Source: Cryphonectria parasitica EP155
Taxonomy: Eukaryota > Ascomycota > Sordariomycetes > Diaporthales > Cryphonectriaceae
DNA: 64,000 nucleotides
NCBI RefSeq assembly: GCF_011745365.1
Contig: NW_024468915.1
Coordinates: forward strand, 2,706,653-2,770,652
Reading direction: 5' to 3'
Shown: positions 21,904 through 33,525 of the stretch, one piece after another
Layout: each line of letters opens with the position of its first letter
Position numbering within the stretch: position 1 is the first letter of the stretch
The notes under the pieces: model-generated
What the model saw: the letters and a program-made list of their open reading frames with translations, nothing else
Told to the model about the DNA's origin: nothing
The model's database searches: none
Translations under genes and position numbers: made by a program

Positions 21904-23505
21904 AAGCAGTTTTTGCAGTATTGGAATTGAAGCAATCAATTAACGATTGCTACAATCCAAATCCGGAGACTTAGACGTATAAATCTATATTTTGTTACTC
22001 AATATTAATCCCCAAGGTTTTTCTTGAGTCGACTATACTCACAGGCGAATGTAGCTGATGGTGTATGACTTTTGGTGTGAGTTATATTGTATGATATCTC
22101 TGTATATATGCAGAGGTACGGTGTTCGCAGCACCAAAGCCTCAAGTAGTCCATTGAGGTTCCTAGCCACTTCCATGCTGCATTGCGGGTTATGCAAAGAC
22201 CGGAAGTCATCGAATTTGCACGTTGCACTGCTTGTCAGGGTTCTCCTGCAGCTGGTATCCGGGTCATAGGTTACGTAGAAGAACCGAGCTTCTACAATCG
22301 GGTTGTTCAGCTTTCCAGATTTGTTCTACAAAGTTGTCTCTGTTTCCAATAGTCGTGACCATTCACAGACCAATGCGATAAACCTTGTTGCCTACAATTT
22401 TAAGGGATTTCTGTTAGCATATACCAGCAAGCGGCCTGTTGAGCAAAGTCTTTCCGTTCAGAGAGTCATGAGAAATATGTATAGAGGGCTTATGCCGCCT
22501 CCCCCCCCGTACTGAAGCAAACAAAGTGGTAGTTGCTGCTGCTTTCTTAGATAACCCACCTCTCAAAACATACCACCAAGCAATCCCTCCCTCTCCATGA
22601 TCATCAGGTCTAACTACAGCTATTACATCATTGCACTTTCTCTAACCCAATAGCATGTCGTCTTCGCTCAAACGAGTAGCAATTATCAAGCAATTTACCC
22701 TTATCGCTAGTCTGGCGGTCAGTACGACGGGTTACAGAGCCCGGACCATCAACCTGGCGGCATGGAGTATCAAGTCAAGGTTTTACCTGATGTACAGTTG
22801 GTTAAAAGAATCGCAGCTTCTCATGGAAATGAGACCGGTGCCTCAGAGGACATCAGCATCTGCCGTCAATGGCGGGCTATGCCAGGACATTAGTCTTCAT
22901 ACTATAACCTTAAAGAAGGCATGTGGACTCGCAGCTGAATGGTCTTCCACACGCATGGCAATCTCTTCTTTCACAAGCCTGTTGTTAGCGTACTAAACAC
23001 ATCATGGTCATTTGTGAAGCAAAAGCAAATTATCATTGCGCTAATGTATGCCAAGCCCTCAGCTGAAAAGGCTGCAGAAGGAGCATTACTAGGGCGTCCA
23101 CTATGGGGTGGTATCCACTGTAATCATGATAATACCTTGAATGTCATTCGTGATTTGTCAAGTTAGCGACTGAGGTCAGCATACTAGTATATACCCTGGT
23201 GTCTTATTGCATGATTAATGTTTCGTGCTCAGGCAGCAGGACCAGTTGCTCTTGTCTCAGGGCCTTTGGGGGGAAAAGAATTGTACAGGGGGGGGGGGGG
23301 GGATGAACACTTATTTACCTCAAGAAGAAGCATGAGAGGAAGCAAGTAAAATTCGTACGTCTCCGGCAAAAAGTGCCGTAACTTTTTATTGCAACACTAC
23401 AACTAGATCTTTCCTTGATTAGACTGACCCTGAATCTGTAAGTGAACTGAATTTGCATAGCTGCTTGGTCCATGTTGACTCTACGTTGCATTCGAAATTG
23501 CGGAT
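21904..23505. other. Intergenic with a possible decayed gene at 22,655-23,166
   Basis: An ATG at 22,655 opens a frame with a weakly hydrophobic start (VAIIKQFTLIASLAVSTTG). Overlapping frames downstream, up to the stop at 23,164-23,166, look protein-like (GGMEYQVKVLPDVQLVKRI, LLGRPLWGGIHCNHDN) but carry two stops at likely Trp codons. I cannot name a family. A G run of about 15 lies at 23,288-23,302. Confidence 0.3.
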
Positions 23506-23583
23506 ATGGCTGACAACAGGAGAACAGCCCCTCCCCCCCCCCCCCAAAAAAAAAGTGAAGAAAGAAAAAGAAAACTGCTTTCG

Positions 23584-26500
23584 ATGGATGCACCTACGGA
23601 GGACACAGATGTGTTCTTATCATCCGAACCATTTCTGTCAGGTTCTTCCACACACAGGTTGCACTCATCGAAGAATGCCGACACTTCGATCAAGCCCATG
23701 GATACTCTTGACGACGAGGGTGAAGGTTATCGCACAAAAGACGCCTCATTGAGGGAATCAGCAGCTGCGGCCGCAAGCGAGGGATTGTACTGGCGGCCCT
23801 TCTACCTCCGACGTCGTGTCCTAACAGCCTTTCTCGTCACCTTCGCTCTTATTGTATGCGCCATAGAGGTACTGCTTGCTGTATCCAACCGTAATGATGG
23901 CTTCACTACAGCTGCATCGGGCGAGTACTACCTCTGGACGTACGGTCCGACCGCATTCCTGACCCTGATCGCGGCTGCTTTCAGTCGAGTTGAGTACCAG
24001 AGCAAGATCTCTGCGCCATGGGAGCACATGGCGAGACAAGCTAGCAAAGCTGCAGATTGCCTCTTGCTAGACTACGTGTCCGAATTTCAGCTCGTCACGA
24101 TATACAAAGCACTCAGGAACAGAGATTTCACGGTTGCAGCCACGACCATTATCTCTCTCATGATCAAATTGATGATTGTCTTTTCCACTGGTCTTATCAC
24201 GCTGTCATTGACACGGGTTCATAGAGACTCGGTGGCAATGATACTGCAGGACCGTTTCACCAACGACAATACTGCTCTAGCTGCTGCCGACACCTTGCCC
24301 TACTTCATCCTGCAGGGATTGATTGGCAGCAATCTGACGTACCCGATGGGTATTTCCAGAGATTTCGCCTTTCAATCCGTCCAGACAGGGCTCCCGAGCA
24401 CGGCACAGAGCCAGGTCAGTGTCGATGGGCTGACCAACTCCCTCGTGTGCGAGGCCATCGACCTGAACATGACTGGATCCGCTCCTCCAGACCCCCATTA
24501 CTCGGAAAACACTATGAATCTCACCATCACGGCCCGTGACTGCGAGATGAAGCTGCGTTTGATGGCACCCGACTTTACTGTTGACAACGAGAATGGAACG
24601 ACCTTGTTCAGTCGTTTCGCCCAGGGTCAGTGCAATGGCACGTCCGATGAATCCGGGAGACGCGTGCTCGTCATGTTCGGTAATTTGGGGTACTATACGG
24701 ACACCTCACAGAACGTTACAGACTACACGGGCCAATATACTTTCAATCCGATCAGGGGGATATTGCACAAGTCCGCTCAGCTGCTTTGCACTCCGAGCTA
24801 CACTATCACGACAGTCAATCTGATCCAAAACGGCACGAACGTCCAGAACGTGACCCTCGCTCCTGAGGCTTCCAATCACACGCTCGACACTGTTACTGCA
24901 TGGAATATTATGGATGCGCATTTCGCCGCGTACAATAACATGATTACAAATATCGGCGGGTACTGGACGGACACAACGATCTATGTCGATGGACAAGAAC
25001 ATACTCTTGTGGACGTAGATCAGTACTCATCACTTATGTTACAACTCGAAGTCGCGTCGGATATGAATTCCTCTACCCTTTTCAATGAGACCATTTTGCA
25101 ACAAGTTGCAACAGCCTACTACCGACAATTCGGCGCTATCGTCGCCAAGCAATTTTTGTTCGAAACTGCCCATATTCCTACTACTGGCAAGGCCATATTA
25201 ATGGAGAACCGGCTAGTCGTACGCCTGTGGTCCGGGCAATCTATGGCAGCTATTGGGGGAGGGTGTTGCATCTTGGCGTTGGTGTGCATCCTCACGATTG
25301 AAAAGCAAGGAGTTGTTCCTCGAGACCCGAGCACGCTATATGGAATTGCGGCAATTATATCGCACAGCTCTGGGGTTTTGAGCAAGCTTAGGGACTTGGG
25401 GGACGGGGATGAAGAGACATTCAAGACAAGTCTGGAAGCTTCATCCTTCCGATCCGAAGTTACCTGGGCACCTTCATCTGGACTGAAAATCTTCAGAATC
25501 CGACATGCCTCAACGATTAATACCACTAATAGAAGCTACCAACGCAGAACAGTCCATGCTCACCCCGTGGTTCTGAATCCTGCAGTCCGTGTTATTCTCG
25601 GTCTGATCTTGGTTGCGTTGATTGTCGCACTCGAACTGACTTTGCGAAAGTCGAACCGGGATGACGGCTTGGGGGATATTGCCAACGACACATATATTCA
25701 TTACTTGTGGACTTCTCTTCCCAGCGTCGTGTTCGGAGGTATTGCAATGCTTTTTTCCGCCATTGACTTCAAGACAAGGTCGCTGATCCCTTACCTCCTC
25801 CTTGACAAAGTCGTCAGAACCAAAACTTTTATGTCGTTTCATCTTCTGGATGCGTCAGTACCCTACGCTATCTGGAAAGAAATTGGCCTGAGAAATGTTG
25901 GTGCTGTTGCAACTACGACGACGTTGCTAGTTGCGTCTTTTTTCACAATCTTCTCTGGGTCACTGTTCAGAGAAGCAACGTTCCCAACTAGCCGCACACT
26001 GACCTTGCGCGCCGACGATTCTTTTCCGGTGGACACATACGTTAGTGACGCAGCCTCGCTCGGGGACGTCGCGGCATCTTTGATCCTCGAAAGCAATTTG
26101 ACTTTTCCGAATTTCACGTACGAAAATCTCGTCTTCCCACAATTTCTGCTCAACACATCGTGGCTTCCTGAGCAAGAAGAAATTACAGACTTTTCCGGCC
26201 TCGCTATCAAGTCAATTGTTCCCTCCTTGCGTGGCAGCCTCCAGTGTCAGGTATACGACTCATCCAGCATTCATACCAACCTGACACTAAACTACACTAG
26301 TAGCGATACGATCCACAACCCTCTATGGATCGACATTGATGGGGAGGACTGCGGATCGGATGCGGTAAAGTCCAACCCTGCGGAATTCAAAGATACACAG
26401 TACTGGTACGCACTCGGCTTCAGCGTGGAGACCAACATGTCATATTTTGGCCAGGGAGGTGTGAGGGACGACGACAGCAACGGCTGTAGCGATATCTTGT

Positions 26501-27435
26501 TCGCCTGGGGCCATCTGGACTTTGGGGATGTCGATGACCCGATTCAGCATATCGCTGCCATGGGCTGCAATAACAGTTTCGAGACCGTGGAGGTTGAAAC
26601 CACTTTTATCGGCACCAACCTCGCTATCGATCCCGCACAGCCGCCCCGGCCGCTCGAGTACACGGCACATAATACGACCAGTTGGAACACATTGACGCTC
26701 ATGTACAGCTATCTAGCCGAAGTACACACAAACGAGCTCCTTAATAGCTTCTTCTCTTTGCTGACCACCTCCCGGTGGGCAGTCCCTGTTTCCATGTTCG
26801 ACGGTGCTAAAGATGATGCGGACACCGAGGTGGCAGCAGCAATTCAGTTCCAGCACAATATTATCATGGCCCAAGTCCTGAGCAACACACGCGTGCCTGC
26901 TAATACAACCAATGCAACTCTGGCGTACCCACCCCCAGCGGACCTCACCGACGGCAACGACGCTATTCCGCTTTACACGGCCGTGGCCACGGACACTACA
27001 GGCCGTCGGCGGGTTGCGCAGGACACTGCGTCCACACGTATTCTCGAAGTCCTGCTCGCTATTACACTGGTGCTCCTGCTTGTTGGATGGGCGGACGTGC
27101 GGCACACAAACGTCCTTGCAGCAAGTCCGACTACAATCGCCAGTGTGGTGGCTCTGCTGGCCGGTGGGAACGTGGTGCAGCAGATGCCGGCGGATGCAGA
27201 ATGGTCTGCTCATGAGAACATCCAGAGAGTGCTCGGGCCGGAGACGAACTTCTGGCTGGGGTGGGGCAATGCGCCGGATGATGAAGGGTTAGGAATGAGC
27301 AATGAGAATCACAATCGTGTGCGTCGATTCGGTATATTTGCTGCCCGGAATGCGGAGGAGATCGAAATGAAGCTACACAAGCCTGGTACCGACAGTGGTG
27401 CCTCTTCACTACTGCTTCGCGAGAACGTGGTGTAA
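23584..27435 (+). CDS. Large fungal membrane protein, two DUF3433 regions
   Basis: Intact, intronless gene for a 1,283-residue membrane protein with two copies of the fungal DUF3433 module; function unknown. The first begins YWRPFYLRRRVLTAFLVTFA with transmembrane segments, then SGEYYLWTYGPTAFLTLIAA. The second is at about two fifths of the length: LNPAVRVILGLILVALIVAL, then HYLWTSLPSVVFGGIAM. Long extracytoplasmic segments rich in N-glycosylation sites separate the membrane helices, and a last helix (ILEVLLAITLVLLLVGW) precedes the C-terminus. The frame is also open upstream to an ATG at 23,506, but that extension is coded by a C12/A9 homopolymer (Pro and Lys runs) and looks like leader sequence, so I prefer Met at 23,584 (MDAPTEDTD). 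No sign of RIP. It probably sits in the plasma membrane or an endomembrane. Confidence 0.88.
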   Translation: MDAPTEDTDVFLSSEPFLSGSSTHRLHSSKNADTSIKPMDTLDDEGEGYRTKDASLRESAAAAASEGLYWRPFYLRRRVLTAFLVTFALIVCAIEVLLAVSNRNDGFTTAASGEYYLWTYGPTAFLTLIAAAFSRVEYQSKISAPWEHMARQASKAADCLLLDYVSEFQLVTIYKALRNRDFTVAATTIISLMIKLMIVFSTGLITLSLTRVHRDSVAMILQDRFTNDNTALAAADTLPYFILQGLIGSNLTYPMGISRDFAFQSVQTGLPSTAQSQVSVDGLTNSLVCEAIDLNMTGSAPPDPHYSENTMNLTITARDCEMKLRLMAPDFTVDNENGTTLFSRFAQGQCNGTSDESGRRVLVMFGNLGYYTDTSQNVTDYTGQYTFNPIRGILHKSAQLLCTPSYTITTVNLIQNGTNVQNVTLAPEASNHTLDTVTAWNIMDAHFAAYNNMITNIGGYWTDTTIYVDGQEHTLVDVDQYSSLMLQLEVASDMNSSTLFNETILQQVATAYYRQFGAIVAKQFLFETAHIPTTGKAILMENRLVVRLWSGQSMAAIGGGCCILALVCILTIEKQGVVPRDPSTLYGIAAIISHSSGVLSKLRDLGDGDEETFKTSLEASSFRSEVTWAPSSGLKIFRIRHASTINTTNRSYQRRTVHAHPVVLNPAVRVILGLILVALIVALELTLRKSNRDDGLGDIANDTYIHYLWTSLPSVVFGGIAMLFSAIDFKTRSLIPYLLLDKVVRTKTFMSFHLLDASVPYAIWKEIGLRNVGAVATTTTLLVASFFTIFSGSLFREATFPTSRTLTLRADDSFPVDTYVSDAASLGDVAASLILESNLTFPNFTYENLVFPQFLLNTSWLPEQEEITDFSGLAIKSIVPSLRGSLQCQVYDSSSIHTNLTLNYTSSDTIHNPLWIDIDGEDCGSDAVKSNPAEFKDTQYWYALGFSVETNMSYFGQGGVRDDDSNGCSDILFAWGHLDFGDVDDPIQHIAAMGCNNSFETVEVETTFIGTNLAIDPAQPPRPLEYTAHNTTSWNTLTLMYSYLAEVHTNELLNSFFSLLTTSRWAVPVSMFDGAKDDADTEVAAAIQFQHNIIMAQVLSNTRVPANTTNATLAYPPPADLTDGNDAIPLYTAVATDTTGRRRVAQDTASTRILEVLLAITLVLLLVGWADVRHTNVLAASPTTIASVVALLAGGNVVQQMPADAEWSAHENIQRVLGPETNFWLGWGNAPDDEGLGMSNENHNRVRRFGIFAARNAEEIEMKLHKPGTDSGASSLLLRENVV

Positions 27436-29366
27436 CTCTACTCTGGAAAAGAAAATCTGTATTTACATGCTGTCTGTTTGTGTATTTCTTTCGTTTCCTT
27501 GAGGATTCAGGGTCTCACTTATCAGGATGAAGACTGCTTAAATAGAGAAGATGTGTGAAGCCTAGTCAGTCACCAGCTCTTACATCATCAGACACTCTTT
27601 GCCTGGATAGCCGCATTTAGCTGGCTATTCTTTTCTTTTCCTTTCTTTTATTAGCACACGAATCCGCCCATTTCCACAAGTCATGACACCGCTTGCGTTT
27701 CTTTTTAATACAATTGATAAAAGGCTTCGCTGGTCAACCATGCTCCACTGGCTCAACATCAGTACATGTCTCCTCACGCGCTAGTGACAACTATCAAAAC
27801 GGAAAACAATTCAAAGGCAATATGAAAGACTCATTTTCCAATTCTCCGTATAGTATTGACACAATAACCTCAACTATATTACAGCTTCAGATAGTAGAGT
27901 AATAGGTTCTTAGTGATTCATAATATCCCGGACTATTTAGATAATTCTTGTATTTACAACACCTGAAATTGATAAACGGCCCCAATTACATCAAGAACAC
28001 TGAGTAGAGCAACCGATGTTTGAGGCGGGACAAGCCTTTTCAGTACGAACGGACCGGCATTTGCAGCCCGAGAAAGTGGAAGACACACGTGTTTCTAATA
28101 ATTACTTCGCAATCGATCTCATCAAGAGTATATTACATACAATCGATGAGGAGAGAACACGAGGAAACGTCCACATGCAGCTGTGTGAATTGTGAACACA
28201 GCGGACCAGCTGTTCTACGCAAAGCTCAGGTTTTAAACTTTCTAAATATGTTCACCTGTGGATATATTGTCTGTTCCTACTTGCATAATAGAAATCTTTG
28301 CAAGGATAAATGATCTGCTACGTTGCATCCCTTGCTGTCATGGTCTTTATGTTTTCATATTTTAGCACGCATCATCGTTGCTCGCGAATATGTATTGATA
28401 GCTCTTGGAGGCGGCAAAAATCCATAAGTGTCAGCTGCTTCTTCTGATGCCGCTTCATGAGATTTCAGTGAAGGATCCCGCTGCTGCCGAGATCGCGGGC
28501 TGGGGGCTCTCGGACTCGCTAGTCGACAACTCTACTTGATTTGTTGAGCAATGAGAGGTGGATGAACACAACGCTATAGACGAATGAATCACGACCAAAT
28601 GAGATGCGGTATAGCCAGTATGAGGGTACAAGGAAAAGTGAGCGGCTGACATGGACTTGTTAAGCGGCAAGGGAAGACAGTCGCTGTTACTTCCAGTGAA
28701 GGGCAGATACTACTCCATCGCCGCTGAGAAAATCAAGTCAGCAGTCTCATCAGGCCGTGAGATTCATAATACGTCTCGTTAATTGCCGAACGTGCCATAG
28801 CATTGCGATGACATAAGGGACTTGACCCAACGTTCACTGGTAGCGTCATTTTTCTCCGCATATTCGCTTGACTAAGAAAGAAACTGCCGGGACTAAAATC
28901 CCTACAAATCATAATTTTGCTGCAGGAGCTCGCTTTTACATGTACCGAGAATTTCTTTCGGTTATATCTGGCATCTTATGCTTGAATTGACATGGTCAAT
29001 CCTCTTTGGCTCGGACGGACAGCTTCCGGCGGACCTGTGCAAGGATGATCTCCGGTATCCCGTACAAGAAACTTTCCCAGACTTTCGGAAAACCAGCTGC
29101 AGAAAACAGCTAGATCTACCCCATAAAAGCGACTGTGTGTTGCATCGAGGAACGGCCTCGTGCCAGCAACCAGCAAGGCTTTACCCCAAACAAGATACTG
29201 GGTAATTGCTAAGTTAATTAATGCTATCCCTCCGGGATTTCTTGATTCATATACCAATGCTAGGGACGGTTTCAATCTTAAGAGTGCTAAAGCGTATTGT
29301 CAAGCTAACTCTTGATTTGAATCGAAACTTCTTTTCTCTGCAAAAGAGAGAAAAAAGAGCAAGAAA
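27436..29366. other. Long intergenic region, no gene recognised
   Basis: Nearly 2 kb of mixed composition without a convincing frame. CT-rich tracts at 27,625-27,650 follow the DUF3433 gene. The end (29,330-29,366) is an A/G-rich leader running into the ATG of the GH43 gene. Confidence 0.4.
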
Positions 29367-31259
29367 ATGTCGAACCTTTGCCTCGCCCTTGGGGCTCTGA
29401 TGGCCATATTCAATGTTGTCGTCCTAGCTGCAACCACCTATATTGTCCCTGGAGCTGTTTGGTACGATACGGATGGTAATAAGATTGATGCTCACGGTGG
29501 CATGATTACAGATCGGGATGGCACTTTCTATTGGACTGGCCACGCTGCTGAGAGTAAGTCGATGTCTTCCTATACAGAATATGATGTTTCACTTACGCTT
29601 ATTATACATAGCCGTAACCCCATACATGTATTCATCCACTGATCTCCTGAACTGGGATTTTGTCGGCAGTGTGGCACCGAGTGTCACAGGGCTCTGGCGG
29701 CCAAAATTTGCCAAGCCAAATGGCGAGTACTGGGTAAGTCAAACCCACAATCAGAAAAGGTGTGGATCCTTGAACAACCTTGAAATTTACTTATAATCTG
29801 CTTCATAGATATATGGACAGCAGAATGATGAGGCTACTGGTCTTCGCTCCACATCTCTGACTAGTGGATATACTCTGTATGAACAGGGATATCTACTGCC
29901 CGACGAGCGGACGGCCGGTGATACAGGGCTTTTCTTAGACCCTCCCACAGGTAAATGCTAACTTCACTCTGAAATGCATTCATCTCTAATATCTAGCAGA
30001 TACATACTATTACCTCAGCTCGGCGGGCAGTAACAATCTGCAGGCTAACGAGATCTTATCGACTGGAGCAATTGGGGACAGAATCACAGATCTTGGTAAG
30101 GTGCAATTGAGCTCAGTCCAGACGCTAATAAGACTGCCCCTTTCCCCTGGAGCCGAGAAGAAGAAAATACACAGAGGCTGATTCCAGAACAGAGGGTGCT
30201 TATGAGGCGCCCGGCATGCTATACGTGGATGGCACATACTTCCTTGTTATGTCGTCCAAGACCGGCTGGACAGCTAATCCCAATCTGGTGTGGTCCTCAA
30301 CGTCAATTGCAGGTCCTTGGTCTGGCCCAACAGACCTTGCACCGGACAGCGATGACACTTATGGCTCTCAGAATTCATTTGAGCTTACTATTACCGGCAG
30401 TGAGACGACCACATACATCTACATGGGTGACGTCTGGGACTCCACCGGTAGTGCAGCTTCAAACTATATGTGGCTACCTATGACACCTGATACAAGGTAA
30501 CTGAGACCTATGATATTTGTCGCTTTCTCAAAGGAGACTATACCGTACCCTATCTGGTAGAGAAGACCAAAGAGAAAGATAAGGAAGAAGGAAAAACCGC
30601 TGACAGCTTGAGTACATCAGCGCTGGCACTTTGACCCTGGACTACTATTCCATGTGGACGATCGACACCAGCACTGGAGTCGTGTCAACCCCTTCCACGA
30701 AGAAGCGGTATGAAGCCGAGGATGCAGAGGTATCAGGCGCTGCAGGTGAGTACACACCTTTCTCGATTATGCATATGCTTATTAACAGTGTGCAATCAAG
30801 CAGTGCAAAACTGCGAGATATGTCTGAGCAAACGTCATGTCTATCAAAGTAAGCTTTCCGATATTTCCTACAAGGGTTTGATAACTGATATATTTTGCCT
30901 GTTTCAGTCAAAGAGCAGAATGAAGTGATATTCCGCAATGTCACTGGAACAGGCGACAAGGAATGGGTTACACTCCACTACACTGTCAACGATCACACTG
31001 GTACGTGTTCTCTCCTGCTTGTCGTCGAGATAACCGTGCTAACAAGGCTGTCTGTCCTTGAGCTGGCGACGCGTACATCGTTGTCAATGATGAAAGCATG
31101 CCTACGAATATTTCCGAGCTTAACATGAGAGCGGGCCGTCACAACGCCGTCCCCGTTTCGATGAAGCTGGATATGGGCGGCACTAATACCATCAGATTTG
31201 GCTCCGTGGGTTCACCGGGCTTCGAGGCAACTCTGGACGCAATTGAATTCCACAATTAG
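29367..31259 (+). CDS. GH43 exo-beta-1,3-galactanase-like enzyme with CBM35-like domain
   Basis: Secreted glycoside hydrolase of family 43, closest in layout to fungal exo-beta-1,3-galactanases (GH43_24) acting on arabinogalactan side chains. Nine predicted exons: 29,367-29,553, 29,612-29,733, 29,809-29,950, 30,000-30,095, 30,175-30,496, 30,621-30,745, 30,804-30,848, 30,908-31,000 and 31,063-31,259. All junctions are GT-AG and keep frame, giving 442 residues. A signal peptide is followed by the propeller start GAVWYDTDGNKIDAHGGMI, then YSSTDLLNWDFVGS, GAYEAPGMLYVDGTYFLVMS (a conserved acidic residue) and YGSQNSFELTI, where this subfamily carries Gln in place of the usual catalytic Asp. The last 120 residues (KKRYEAEDAEVSG, FRNVTGTGDKEWVTLHYTV, ending LDAIEFHN) form a CBM35-like carbohydrate-binding module. 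The exon 6-8 joins are the least certain. Confidence 0.85.
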
Positions 31260-32107
31260 TTTGCAGGTCACAGCAGAGTTTGGGCTGTCATGCTGGTTTT
31301 CTCCGAGAGATCTTTCTAAGTACATATTATTTTGTTGAACGAAGTTGTAATACGATTTGCTTCTTCGTGAAAGTTTATCTTTTCTAGAGCCGCAGTCAAG
31401 ATCCAAATTTATATACTTTTGATTATTTGTCTCGCCCTCCTCAGTACAATTCCTCGATGAGGTGAGGTAAGTAGCTTGTGCTTTTTTTAAATATGCGATC
31501 TAATGTGCAGATCGTGGAAAGGAGAGTAATAGATTCAAGAAAGCCAGATCTTAGATCCCACACTCAACAAACAGCGCTTATATAACAAAAAGTTAGAGTT
31601 ACAAGCTCAGATATTTGCTAGATATTGAAATAACTTGGATACACGGCTATCCCATATGTATATGAAAAGCCTTAATATATATTAAACCAGAACTAGAGCA
31701 ATCTCGCTCTGAACGAAATAACAAATATCCCAGCAGCAGGCAAGGGCTCATATAACCCAAGGTTACTGGAAGAAAAAAGAACAACAAGCAGAAGCCACAT
31801 ACGCAGAAGCACAGAGTGGAAAATGTGTCTTGGATCTATTCAAAGAGTTCAAAATCGATAAGATAACAGATGGTACATGATTGTAATCCTCTTATTAATG
31901 AAAATTAAAGTAGATAGTATCCTTATATGTATGGGAACTTATGAATTGCTCAACTTAAAAGCCTCCAGAACTATCATCCTAGCTATGACCATATCAAATA
32001 GTTTGAAATTGTAGCCAGTTAAGTAATATAATTCACTAGTTAATTTGTGATCTATGTGATATTCAACAGTGTAGGCGTATTTTAAAAGCGGTAATCATGC
32101 TACTCAC
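31260..32107. other. AT-rich intergenic sequence
   Basis: No gene seen. 31,500-32,080 is AT-rich with many TAA/TAG triplets, as in decayed repeats, but no family could be recognised. Confidence 0.35.
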
Positions 32108-32943
32108 TTATACCTTCATACACTCTAGGACTCCCATCCCGCTGGTCTTCCCAGGAACAACGCGCGTGATACGCAGCCCGGCATCAGCAGTCAAGCGCTC
32201 AAACATCTCAATGGTGCGCTCCTTTCCTGCAGTGATAAACATAAACAAGTCCACGGCGGCCGCAAGTGGCGTCGGCGGGTTAGTCATGGCCAACTCGACG
32301 ATCAACAGTCGGCTATCAGGCGCCATGGCCTTGGCGATCAGCCGCAGCATGTTGAGCGCGTCGGCGTCGGCGTAATCGTGCAATGTACGGCGGATTTGGT
32401 AGACAAGGGCTCCTGCAGAGGAGTGTGAATCTGGGTAGGTTTCACGTCCGTCCAAAAATCCCGGAGAACTCACCTTTCACCGGCTTCTCCTTGAAAAAGT
32501 CGATCGGCACCTTCTTCAACGCCTTGTGCCAGACGGCGTTCAGATCAGTGATGGACGGCATTTCAGGCCGATGCAGAAAGGCTGAGCTCGAGTCCATGTC
32601 CTGAACGCACGGCCGCTGATCGATGCCGGAAGCACGGTTGACCTGCAGCAACTTCTTGAGCCTGACTAAGGACGCCGAAGTGTTAGTCACTCCCAGCTGA
32701 CAGTCATTTTCTTTTTTCTTTCTTTTTTTTTTTTCTTTCCCACCCAGCATTCATGTGTGTGGTGGCAAGTGTGTCTTACCCAGGTCTTTCGACGTCGTAG
32801 AAGCGCGTGGCCAACTCCTCAAGACGTTCAGGCCCACAAAGGTAAGCTAGATACTGGTGACCCAACCCCGTGATCCAGAGTCCAGATTGCCCACACGGCT
32901 CGTGGCTGCCGTTGCCGTTGCCGTTGCCGTTCATGATTGCCAT
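32108..32943 (-). CDS. Chimeric gene: type III PKS N-terminus joined to O-methyltransferase C-terminus
   Basis: Three predicted exons, 32,943-32,780, 32,661-32,474 and 32,412-32,108, keep one frame for 218 residues with GT-AG introns of 118 and 61 nt. Residues 1 to about 95 match the N-terminal part of fungal type III polyketide synthases: GLWITGLGHQYLAYLCGPER, ATRFYDVERPG, LKKLLQVNRASGIDQRP, HRPEMPSITDL. The catalytic Cys, which lies further on in that family, is absent. The last about 105 residues are the C-terminus of a plant/fungal-type SAM O-methyltransferase: YQIRRTLHDYADADALNMLR with the catalytic-type His, MAPDSRLLIVELAM, FERLTADAGLRI. The glycine-rich SAM-binding motif I is missing. 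Neither half is complete, so activity is doubtful, yet no stop or frameshift interrupts the model. It is divergent from the reducing PKS at 33.5 kb. An ATG 17 codons further upstream is possible. Confidence 0.65.
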
Positions 32944-33525
32944 GTGCGTTGCAGGCCCTTGTGTTTGTTCGCGTACCCGGCCTTTTCTCGACAAGACTGA
33001 CTGACTGGCTTTCTACATGAGGTCGTTTCTCGACTCCACACAAATAACTGCAACAAAGGTAAGATTTGGCATTTCGTTCCCTCCTTTCGACGGCGCCTCC
33101 TTTCCCGGTAGACCGATATGCGCTCGGTTGTCGGCGCAGGTCAGATGTCCCGGACCCCCGATCCTTCTCGATAATCCGACTTCTCACCCCGACGAATCCT
33201 GTCCCTGCGCAGATTGGCCCCCACGTCGATCAACGGCCGAGAGCACAGCGGCGCCGGATTCCCGGACGAGTACAATGGTACCGGGTTGGCGGCAATCTTA
33301 GGTAACCCAACCAATTCCCGTAGCGAATCCCACAACTTGTTGATCCAGGATGAGGCTTTCAGCTTGAGAGAGAGCCTTGCTTTCTTTCAGCTTGACTAGG
33401 TCCGCTATAACAAGCGTCACGCCTCACAGAGGGCTCGCAGAGGGACGCACAAATATAATCATTATGGACTAGGTCCATCATCATTGTTCTTTTTTTTTGT
33501 TTTTGTTTTTGCCGGTATACTTTTG
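32944..33525. promoter_or_regulatory. Shared intergenic region between divergent PKS-type genes
   Basis: About 580 bp between the minus-strand chimera and the plus-strand reducing PKS. It ends in a T-rich tract (33,488-33,510) just before the PKS ATG. As a divergent promoter it could have co-regulated both genes; no factor site could be identified with confidence. Confidence 0.35.

Noticed and set aside
26713..27213. Minus-strand frame of 166 codons within the DUF3433 gene
   Set aside because: Mirror of strong coding sequence on the plus strand; composition without any known motif.
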